From Prosapia bicincta (Eukaryota > Arthropoda > Insecta > Hemiptera > Cercopidae): 64,000 nt of DNA. Positions 26,225 through 37,200 of the stretch are shown here, piece by piece. The stretch covers positions 173,619,386-173,683,385 of the forward strand of contig JBAIZL010000005.1 in NCBI GenBank assembly GCA_036971475.1, written 5' to 3'. Below the pieces are notes generated by a model, which worked only from the letters and a program-made list of their open reading frames with translations, was not told the origin of the DNA and did not search any database. Each line of letters opens with the position of its first letter. Positions within the stretch are counted from its first letter, which is position 1. The position numbers and the translations under genes are program-made.

Positions 26225-27480
26225 TATTCCTTCACGGGTGGAAAAATATGATAAATAGTTATTATCTGGAGTACATCCGTTCATTCTGAAGTGCACAAAA
26301 TCTTAGGTCCAACGTTTCGCTAGAATCTCATATAGTATTGACGAGGTGAACCCAACAACAGTTGAAGAGCGAGTGAAGAGCGTAGATAACTCTGCTCCTA
26401 TATATAGAGGAATGAAGCCACGCCCATTGACGTCAAACCACACACACCGGAGCCAAACAATTACTCACATTCCGTTCACCTTTCTGCCGATAAAATCTAT
26501 CGATGACACATTTCCACACTGCGCACAAATTCTAAGTATCAACGCGTTTGTTAAGACTCCCTTGCTTCTCTATTTCGACCGCCTCACGAATAATTCTAGT
26601 CCTGTAGTTTTCCAATCGAGTAATCTGTCGGCAAGACTGGAAATCAATGGTATGCCCTGTATCGCCGTGGTGCTTGTACAGGGCCAACATTTTCTGCTTA
26701 TTTTTATGGCCAAGTTTGTGCTTCTTAAGTCTAGCTGAGATACGTTTGTTCGTTTGCCAATGTACGATTTCTTACAAACTCCACAAGAAACGCTGTAAAT
26801 TCCTTGGTTTTCCAAGAAGATCATATTTTTGGCGTTACCAAGAACCTTGTCGATGGTGATGTTAGGTTTGTAAACAGAACGTTTACCATGCCTCCTAAAG
26901 AGTCTGCCAATTCTACCAGTAGTAGAATAAAGGCAGGAAAAGTATCAGTTTTCTCTGTCTCTTCGTCCATGTCAACCGGAAGGACACTTTGGCGGTGTTA
27001 CGCTTTATCAATGGCATATTCCTTATATCCATTGCTTCTAAGCACCTCTCTCATAGTAATAAGAGATATATATTAACGAATATTAACGAATAGATGTCCG
27101 TTAACTTGTGAGACCGAGAGTAGAGTGTCAGCGACACCATCTTGTATCTGAGATGGGTGGTGATGTGACTCAGCGTTAAGATAGCTATTGGTTTTCTGTA
27201 GACCGAATGGTGAACACAACCATTCTGACCCTTCCAAACCAAGACGTCCAGAAACGGCAAGCAGCCATCACTCTCTAGTTCCAAAGTGAAAAATATCCTG
27301 GAGAGGCGAGAGTTGAGGTACATAAGGAACTTATGAAGTTCTGTGCCACCATGTTGAATACTTTAAAACTATATAAATGTGTGAGTACACATTTAAAGTC
27401 CATTTTAAAGGAAATTTTAAGCGCTATATAATTATTTACATATTTAGTTTTTAAAATCAATTATTTTTAAAATTTTAGGC
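26225..27480 (-). mobile_element. Penelope-like retroelement remnant (reverse transcriptase end and GIY-YIG region)
   Basis: On the minus strand from about 27320: LPFLDVLVWK, HHSVYRKP and ITTHLRYK, a pattern typical of the C-terminal RT/linker of Penelope-like elements. About 500 nt further downstream lies YSVSCGVCKKSYIGK, a GIY-YIG endonuclease start. Frames are broken by stops and shifts. The end at 26225-26373 recurs alone at 5097. A TATA-like tatatatag is near 26400, in the terminal-repeat-like region. Confidence 0.7.
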
Positions 27481-28584
27481 TTAAGGGATTCAAGTTACAT
27501 GACCCTTACAATAATATTTACAATTCTAAAGTTGAGATCTCGATTGTTTTTTATCCTGCAGAAATAAAATAAACAAAATGTTTTGTAATAAAAAACCTAC
27601 AATTTTGTTAGTAACCATTTTTTACAAGCCCTATATGTAGTAGTTTTAGAATTATTAAATAAAAAGGTTTTTGAGAAATTTGGAAAATTCTGATTCTTTT
27701 AAATCGTACTTTTTTTTCAAAAATAAGCATTCAAAACCGGTCAAAGTTTTGGTGGAAATGACTTAGTTTTATTTCTCACTTTATCTTAACAAAATCGAGA
27801 GTCCCATCTTATTTTCATCTAAATCACGTAGTTTTAATTCTATAAACTCCATTTCGATTACCATTGGAATGGTCTTTCTAAGAGCTATGAAATGTGTCAT
27901 ATGGATATTTGCGAAAAATGCGTGGGTTTCTCTTTATTTAACGTCAAATACTTGGATTTGAGTATTTAAAAAAAAACCTTAATTGTGAAAAACATTTTAA
28001 AAACATCATTTTAGACCAATAACTATGCCTATTATAATAATTAATTATTAACTGGCAGCAAAAAAACTCCATAGAACAAAAAGTGAATAGAATGTTTTCC
28101 TTTTATTGATTCTTGGAGTTATTATTGAAAAAAATTTCAACCTCGAAAAACGGGGTTTTATTTGTTAAATGTAAGGACTTTGTTTTTGATAACAGACCAG
28201 TTTCAGGCTTAATAAGAGCAATAAACAGGTTGTCGAAACATTGCTGTAACTAAATAAAATTTGAACTCACTCGTTTATCAACCGAATTTCCTTCATACAA
28301 ATTATAAATGTGCTAAAAATAAAGGTCTGAGAAACCTCGAGCCACAATTATGTTACCCGTTATGCACATTTAGTTTTAAAAATAATTTTAATTTAATCCA
28401 AAATCGTGTTTATTTATCCATTATCTAGACGTCATCCATATTGCTAATAAAATGTAGGCCTACCTGTGATGCAGAAACAAGGACAAAACAATAAAATCTT
28501 GCGCTGACGCTAAGAAGTTTAAAAAAAGATATATTTACCTCCACTTTCAACATACATGAATCTTTATATATAATATATTTTTTT
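27481..28584. other. intergenic DNA between two Penelope-like copies
   Basis: AT-rich. A fragment gttgtcgaaacattgctg near 28229 resembles other element termini. No gene seen. Confidence 0.4.
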
Positions 28585-29880
28585 TACACAACATAGGTTA
28601 TTCAAATTCAAGAATATTTATTAATTTATATCCAAAGCTTTTCGTTGGTAAACAGTACCAACATCATCAGGAATGAAAATTACAATAATGTAAGCTATAG
28701 GCCTAAAACATATGTTTAATTAGAAATAGAATTGTTGCTAAATTTATACAAAGTGCCAAATTTATTTGGTATAATTTGGTATTAATTAATAATATAAATT
28801 TAACAAATATTTTGTATAAAATAAATAAAATTAATAATAAAATCAAATTTACTTATGAAATTGAAACAAATAACAAAATAAATTTTCTAGATTTAACAAT
28901 AATAAGAAAAAATAAAAATTTGAATATATGATATACCGTAAACCAGCTTTGACAAACCAAATTATACAAAATAATTCTAATCATCCATATAATCAAAAAA
29001 TGGCTGCTTTATATAACTTATTATATAGAATGCATAAAATACCCATGAATGAAGAAAATAAAATAAGAGAAAAAAAACATAATTTATCAAATTGCATTAG
29101 AAAACGGTTATAAAAAGAAAACTGTGACAAACTTAATAATAATAATTTTAATAAACAAAATAATAATTTAATTTGCAATAATAATAATAATACAATATGG
29201 ACTTCATTTTTATTTACAGGCCATGAAATAAAAAATACCACCAAATTATTTAAAAATACAAATATCAAAATTGCATACAAAACTAATAACAAAATAATAA
29301 ACAATAAATAACAATAATTAAACAATTAATAAGCATGAAAAAGGTTTTGTTTATAAATTAGAATGCGAAAATTGTAATAAAGCTTATATAGGTCAAACCA
29401 AGAAAAAATTAAAAAAAAGTTATAAAGAACATTTAAATGCCTATATTAATCCAGAAATATATAAATCAAATTTCGCAAATCATTGTATTAATAATAAGCA
29501 CCAATTTCCAAATATAGAAAATATGAGACTTATAAAAGAAATTATTAATGGATTAAGAATGAATATATATGAAGCATTCGAAATATATAAACACAATAAT
29601 AATAACAAATTAATAAAAGAACAAATACAAATAGATTCTAAATTTGATACTATATTCAATGTCTATAATGTTACAGCAACAAAATAAATTTATCAATTTG
29701 TATAAATTTAGCAACAATTCTATTTCTAATTAAACATATGTTTTAGGCCTATAGCTTACATTATTGTAATTTTCATTCCTGATGATGTTGGTACTGTTTG
29801 CCAACGAAAAGCTTTGGATATACATTAATAAATATTCTTGTATTTGAATAACCTATGTTGTTTTAAATTATTAAACAAGA
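28585..29880 (+). mobile_element. Penelope-like element remnant with inverted terminal segments and GIY-YIG domain
   Basis: Ends 28585-28750 and 29690-29870 are inverted copies (ccaaagcttttcgttgg against ccaacgaaaagctttgg). Between them, on the + strand, pieces such as NNKINFLDLTIIRK (about 28870) and CENCNKAYIGQTKKKLKK (about 29365) followed by SNFANHCINNKHQFP and NGLRMNIYEAFEIY to a stop at about 29686 show a GIY-YIG endonuclease tail. Extremely A-rich coding. Stops and shifts are present, so not autonomous now. Both ends carry a hammerhead-like core (see findings). Confidence 0.72.
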
Positions 29881-29885
29881 AAACG

Positions 29886-29889
<4 letters not shown>

Positions 29890-29931
<42 letters not shown>
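29890..29931. repeat. (TA)n tract at the end of the Penelope-like element
   Basis: TA tract directly after the shared end word aaacaagaaaacgtat, as also seen at 51845. Confidence 0.9.
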
Positions 29932-29933
<2 letters not shown>

Positions 29934-29935
<2 letters not shown>

Positions 29936-31100
29936 GCATGTATGTATATACATTATATATATATATGTATAATCACAACATTACAATATACCAAAAGTGT
30001 CAAGATAGATTTGTTTAAAAACAAAATAAAATTATTTAATGTAAGCTAACCAATGGTAATGCATTGGATTCTAGATAAGTGTACGTCGAACCATTGCATT
30101 ATTATAGGCTGGTTATCTTGCATGAGGAAACTTACTACATTTTTAAAAATAAACTAAACCAATTATAACCAATATAGTATATTTCGTAACCGTATTGTAA
30201 GACAGTTATGTACTATAGTACAGCACATGGCTCTGTTTGGTAAAGAAACCTCAACTATAAAAACTATTTTGTTTTTTAAAATATTTAATTTTTAAGGGTT
30301 GGGTCAAGTTTTATATTTTTCTGCTGTCCTCAGGACATTCCATCACCAGATCGTTTTCTATTATGGAAGCTATGTGAGGTTAATATAAACATGTTAGAGT
30401 GATTTTAATTTTGCTTTCTATTTCTCATTTTATTACATACAAACTTTTATAACATTTCGGTGATAGATACTTATTCACTAAAAAAACCGATATTTTCAAA
30501 TTAGTTAATTTAGACTTTAATGATGTGAGCATTTAACAACAACAGCCCTTACTATAAATATTCGAAGAACAGTGATGTACATTTAGCTAACACAGTTAGC
30601 ATAATCAGAAGGTTACAATAATGTTGCTAAGGTTAATGTTTATGTAGCAAGTGTTATTGTTGTTTAATGAATATAATTATCCTACTATGCTTCGCATATA
30701 CTTTTGTATTTAGTGGTGTGACCAGAAGAGATTCCAAGATTTCGTTCGTTAAAACACCTTTTAATTCCAGCACCTTTCATGTAACATAACAGTTACTGAA
30801 TTTCCTCACAGAAGAGTGTGAATGCAATTATCACATTGTAGTGTATGTTCTAGTAGACAAGGGATTATGTCAGCATCGGATATAAAACTGAGTGTTAGCT
30901 ATCTATAGGCCTCAAGGTTTAATAATAACCTACTATCTTTGTCGGTTCCATGACACCATCATAGCTAACAGTTACATTCCGTGAATTTCGGTCATCAAGA
31001 TACGTTATCTAAACGGTTTTGCAAGGAATCTTATCTCCAGAAAACCAGTGCGTAACACTCCAATGGCAAAGTGAATTCAGTTGCTTTAGTGTTCGCAAGA
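29934..31100. other. 5' flank of gene B
   Basis: Mostly unique. Contains the TATA-like box at 30881. The region must hold the gene B promoter and 5' UTR. No coding sequence seen. Confidence 0.5.
30881..30887 (+). promoter_or_regulatory. TATA-like box upstream of gene B
   Basis: TATAAAA 220 nt upstream of the gene B ATG, in a non-repetitive stretch. The spacing would give a 5' UTR of roughly 190 nt. TATA-like words are common in AT-rich DNA, so this is weak. No comparable box was picked for genes A or C. Confidence 0.18.
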
Positions 31101-31232
31101 ATGGAAAAATGGGAAGGAAAAGTGGCTCTGGTGACTGGAGTGAGTTCGGGAATTGGAAAAGCGATTGTACGGGAATTAGTAAAGCATGGTGTCACAGTGG
31201 TGGGGATGTCCAGAAGGGAGTCCTTGATGAAG
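31101..31232 (+). CDS. SDR gene B exon 1 (residues 1-44)
   Basis: ATG in the context gcaaga[17 protein letters not shown] is followed by the cofactor loop and ends SRRESLMK. Donor AAG|gtaaaa, phase 0. 132 nt, as in the paralogs. Confidence 0.85.
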
Positions 31233-34200
31233 GTAAAATAAGTATCCTAACAACTATAGCTATTTAGCTATATTTTTTAACTGGAGGTTTTTAATAATGT
31301 TGCTTTGCTAAACCATGCCTACATCTTTGATTACAGTTTAATATACACTAACTGTATTTAAAAAATCAAATAAAAAGAAATATGATGTTCTACACTGTAA
31401 TATTTAGAACCAAAAACTAATTGAATATACAAAATATTCTCCAATGATCGGGAACAAGAACAATTGAATATTATGTGCATAAAAATAACTCAGTCACGAA
31501 AGTCAATTATAATCTTTAAAAATTATAATTTATTTAAAATAATACATCTTTTAAAATTGAAATGGCGTTTTAAAAAAAATCCAGTTTTTCTTATAAAACC
31601 AAAGATTTTTTTCAAAAGCGTTTTTCAAAAAGATAATGTTAGTCCTGACCAAGTTCTTTCAAAGCAGAAAAAAATAATTATCAGCTAGGCCTCTAGAATC
31701 TACCTTACCCAGGCTTTGGAATATTCAAGCGCCAAGATTCACGACTCAGGCTTTGGAATGTTAATGCCCAAGGGTTCAAGCCCCAAGCTTTGGAATATTC
31801 AAGTCGAAGGGTTTACATGCCAGGCTTTGAAATGTACATGCCCCAGGCTATAGGACGTTCATGGACTAGGGTCACGGTCCAAGCTTTAAAATGTATAAGT
31901 CGAAGGGTTATACTAGGCTTTGAAATGTTAATGTTCCAGGTTATGGAACTTCATGTCCTAGGGTTCACGCCCCAAGCTTTGGAATTTTTTAGTCAAAGGG
32001 CTCACATTCTAGGCTTTGGAATGTTCAAGTCGAAGGGTTCACGTTTCCGGCTTTCATATGTTCAAGTCGAAGGGTTCACATTCCAGGTTTTGGGATTTGC
32101 ACTTTAGTGATATCTCCAGAACAGTTTTAACATGGCAAAAAGATGTGATGACCATATCGAGAGAAAATTAATACTGGTTATATCTCATATCTGTAAAATT
32201 ATCAAGTGCCCACTTTTCAAATGATAAACACACGATTCTTCAGCATGGTACCATTATGAGCTTTTGTCTCGTCTGAAAAAGTCGATTTCGGTATATACAA
32301 CCAAAGTACTTCACTTCTCCGAGGTTATCCCTAGTTTATATATAATAATTTTGATATCATATGTTTCTACGTAAAACGTATAATTAAGGTTGTATTTAAC
32401 ATATTTTGTAAAATAAATAAAAACAAGTATTTTATTATTTGGAAGTATATTACAGAAGTTATGCAATAAAAATTAAATAAAATAACAAAATTTTCGAAAT
32501 TACACTTCATAAAATAACTTCACTGCATTCTTATTGCTTTGTGTTTTGCTTTCTATATGGTTTCAAATTCCGTCTCGATACTACCCATAACAAAAATAAG
32601 TATAATAAAACTATGACTCTTACAAAGAAACATCTGATTGGTGTAGGGGATGTAGCTACTATTTAATTGTTATACTACGATACTTAAAATGTATGGCCCC
32701 CAGCTCGAATCCCGATAATACTAAATGTGGTTGCACCCCCAACCAAGTCAGCTCAGCCTTTGAAGATATGTTACAAGCCAGGATAAGGTTGAAACCTGGT
32801 GCTGACCTTGAAAGGCCCATGTACGGCAGCTCTTCCTGCCTCTCCTAGGCCCTATTATTGTTCTTAACATCAGTATTACTACAATTTAAATTTTAACTCA
32901 GTTTGTGAATCTATAACTTGTGAACTGAATCTCTTGAATCTATTTACGTTTGTACAGGCTTTGGCAGACGAGCTGAACAAAACAGCAAGAGGTAAGTTCT
33001 ATCCCAAAACTGTAGACATTACCAATGAAGCGGAAGTTGTTGCTGTGATAAACAAGATGAACCAAAAACTTGGAGGCATCGACATTCTAATCAACAACGC
33101 TGGCGTGTTTTACTCGCCAGGCCATCTGACCGGTAAGCACAATAAATCTATTATACTGTCTGTTAGGGGGGGGGGGGGGAGAAGATTTAACGAATTTACG
33201 AAATATTATTATTATTTTGTATTAGACGAACAAGGTATTTACAAGTGGTTTGATTTTCTTACCGGATCCTTATGAATTTATTGTGAGGACTTACTCCAAG
33301 AGATCGAGCTGCTATAGGGTTTGGTTAATATACTGTCAGCTTTCGTTATTCTGCAAGTGACTGCACAACGTATTCAGCTACTGAAACAATATTTATAAAG
33401 ACAGGAGGCTCTACAGGGACAATCTAACTTTCACTAAATATCTTCATATTGTGTAATCATTGTAATAATAAGTGTTAAGGATAACGTAGTATTGGATTTC
33501 ACGATATAGTGATATATTATTATTGCACCCTGTATGGTGTTTGTCTTCAAGAAAGGTACGTAAAGGATTGTGAATCGCAGGATTACGTATAACTCTCTGG
33601 TGAAGGATATCGGGAATATCTGTGACATGTGTACAACGAAACGTACCTGGAGTTGTCCTCCATCGGAGTTAAAGAGAGGTGTCTACAAAAGATAATAAAT
33701 GGACGATGGATTTATTGTATGTAAGGCTAAGGAAAGGGCATAACGATGCCTTGGTCCTGGGGCCGCGTGGTTAGGGTCACTAAGATCTTCTCTCAAAGAG
33801 GCTTTTGGTACCCGGTAGCCTGAAATCGGACTAAACTGCTTTAATTTTTCGAATCATAAAAATTGTTATTCTTAATTTTCATAAATTTACAATAGTAAAC
33901 AAATAATTTTTTCTTTGATATGCACATGTGTGTAGTTATAATACCATTGAAATTGGTTAAAATTTCTAATAGTAATTAAATATGAATAAATTTATAAATA
34001 AAAGTCTTTGAAAACAAAAAAATACCATTTGGTAGAGGATCTTAAATAGATGAGTTTACAAACGGTGTGAAGAAACCGGAAAATATGTTATAATAATAAT
34101 ACTGTTTTTATATAACAAACACAGCTAATCGCCTTTTATTTGTGTGTCTTTTTCACCCGAAAATAGCAAGCAGTTCTGCAACAGTAAAGAAATTTAAGAA

Positions 34201-37200
34201 GAGCTGTTTATACGTGAAAGTGAAGCCAACCCGGAGTTTCGGTTTTTGCTTCAGTCTAACAATTTCGTTTTGTAGAAAGTTACATAAGTTTCAAAAACAT
34301 TTAGCTGTGATGTCTCTAGTTAGTTTATTTCAATCTTGTGAAGTGATGGGAAATGGATTTGCAACCAAATGGTCCCAGATGGGCTTAGCGCTGACAGACT
34401 CTGGTTGTCAATGACGGATCCGGTAGAAAAGTAACAGTTGAACTGAAATAGGAATGGCTACATTAATGACAACAGTAAGCCTATAAGTCCTTATTTGTAA
34501 TTTTCAACATTAAAAACAGAATTTATCAGTTCCTTACAAGTTATTTAAAATTGTGTAAATGTGTGTGTTTACAGTTGGAACAACTGGGGAGTGGAGAACG
34601 CAGCTGGATTTAGAAGTTCTTTCCCTTCTAGTCGTCACCAGGGAAGCAATAAAGTCCATGAAACGCAATGCTTCCGATGGAATAATTATTAATATAAACA
34701 GGTAGGTTGGATCTCTTCATTAAAAGAAGTAAGTTTGTTAGTACTATGTTTTAAAAAAGAATTAAAAGTATAAATTATTATTTAATCGTCCATTTTGCAG
34801 GTTTTTATTAGTTTTTGCGAATATATATTGTCTTATAACACCTGAGTTATTTTGACTAAAGTTATGGAATTAATAACAAATGGATTCTTTTTGTTATTAT
34901 CTTTTGAATAAAATAAGTCCCACTAAGAGAACCTAGTACTTGACACATATTTGTTGACAAGTGAAGTGGTCCACATTTTGTTATACGTTTCTGCATCGCT
35001 ACATGGAGTACGTTTAACTCTTTTAACTGTTTACCTCGTCTATTAGAAACCTTTTGTTTTTCAAATAACTAAACTTATCATAACTGGACACTTTGCAGCT
35101 ATATCCATATGTAGTATAGAATAGTGTCTTATGAAAAAACGTGATTTTAAAGATTTTGTATGTTGTAAAGTGAGGTTATTTTTCCTGTTGTTTTTAATAT
35201 TTGTAGGTTGTCTCCAATAAGATATATTATTTTTCCGTGTTTCTGGAAGTTTTCCACATCGCCAAGTAAAATTGTTGTTGCCAACATCAATTGAAATATA
35301 TAAAACTACCGAAATGTCCAGTACAACTGATTGAAATTGTTATAAATTATATTTCATATTTATAATAATTCCTCGTAATTATGTACTTATTCCTTTGGTT
35401 GGAACATTAAACTACCGTAGATAAGGGGCATTGGACACTTGGTCTTTTACTCGTGAGGTTATGCTAAACTAACCTATTTTGTTACTTGACCATTTTCTTC
35501 TTATTGGTTTATTAAATTTAAACCAGTGATATTAGAAATTATTTTAAACAAATTCTGATTTCCAAATAAATGTATATTTACATAATATAAATTAGAACAA
35601 ACTATTGACAAATTTTATTTAATAAAACAGCGCAAGTGAAATTTCAATATAGAAGTGAGTTCATTAGGAATTTTTAAATAAGAAATTATTCAGGAGTAAC
35701 ATTATATAGGAAATAACGAGTTTTTCTATTTTGTATTTTATTATTCTAAAACAAGAATTTGTATTTTTTTATCGTAAAAATCTAAACAATAATTTTGTAA
35801 ACGTTTTATTTCAATATCTAAAAGAGATGTAGGTTTACATTATTTATTCATTGACGTGTTTGATTGATATAGATTTGTGCTCTGATTTTATTTTATTTAA
35901 AGAAAATTCATGTTTGTAATTTATATTTATGTAGTTTAACTTTGTTGTAGTTAAGTATTGAAGAGCAATTAGTACCTGAGCGCACATTGAGAAAAAGAGA
36001 GGCAAAGATTATTACTTGAATAACAATAACAACAACAATAGTAACAATACCTAAAGCAACAGCAACGATAAAAATAATAATAGTAATAGTAATAATTATA
36101 TTTAGTTGCTTAATATTATTAAATAATAATATTTGACTAAAATGCTACTCTACTATGAAAATAAAGTTTTTGGATTCAGTTTCGAGTAGGATAAGTGTAT
36201 TTATTTGTGCGTTTTTAGCCACTAGGTTGACTCAGAATGCAAAAGTAAACACCAATGACTATATATCAATAAGACGAACAGTTCGTATGGATAAAATAGA
36301 GTATAAAAGCTCAGACATAGACCATAGCTTACGCGAGAGTACTGCTTGTTATTTTCCATGAGTGAATGTGAGATTAAGGTGAAAAACTAAAGTAGAAGGA
36401 TGAAAAAACTAAAGTAGAAGGAGAGGTAACTAAGGTGGTAAACCTGCCAGTCTTCTTAGAACTTTAGGATCAGCTTCCGCCCGCAAATTGTGTATCGACC
36501 CTTCTTTATAGAGCTTTAGTGTCGCCAACTGACTTAAATACATTAAGTGTTTAATGAGTGAAATACATTGGGGTCGGTGTTGTTAATATTTTACCATCGT
36601 CTAACTATTTACCGTGCTTTTTCTAGTAAACTATTGTTTTATTGGGTTATTATTTAACTGGATTTCTTCACACATTTACTGTTGATTCTTTAAATTGATA
36701 TAATATCACCACTATTGTGTCTACGTTTTTTTAACAATATTAATATCCTATTTTTGTTAGAACAGACAATATTTATTATATTTTCACTAATATTACTGAG
36801 TAAAAATATTGTTTAAATTCAATGTAGGAATACATTTCTTAAAATAATAATGACAACTAATTAAAATACTTGAATAAAAATTAAAAATGTTTTTTCTATA
36901 ATTAACGTTACATTAGAAAAATCTTCTTATTAGAAAAAAATACTAATTAAAAAAAATTAAAAGTGTACTAAAACATTGATACATACATGAAGACTAAACG
37001 TCTGTACAAAATTAATAAGACTTTAGACTGAAAAATAAACAGTTTTTGAAATATATTTGGCACCGAAAAGGGATCTTATCTTATTTTTCTCTCCTTTTAC
37101 TTACGTTTTTTACCCTTACTCTCTGGTAGAAAATTGAGCTAACGTCTATAAGCTTTTTCATTTGAATTTTATTAAAATGAACTGTTTGTCTTGTTTACAT

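Noticed and set aside
31019..31267. 82-codon frame over gene B exon 1
   Set aside because: Out of frame with the SDR reading that starts at 31101 and continues through canonical splice sites.
34142..34414. 90-codon frame in gene B intron 2
   Set aside because: No domain, low complexity, no splice-compatible link to the SDR exons.
36155..36361. 68-codon frame in gene B intron 3
   Set aside because: No motif, no homologous exon in genes A or C at this place, ordinary AT-rich composition.
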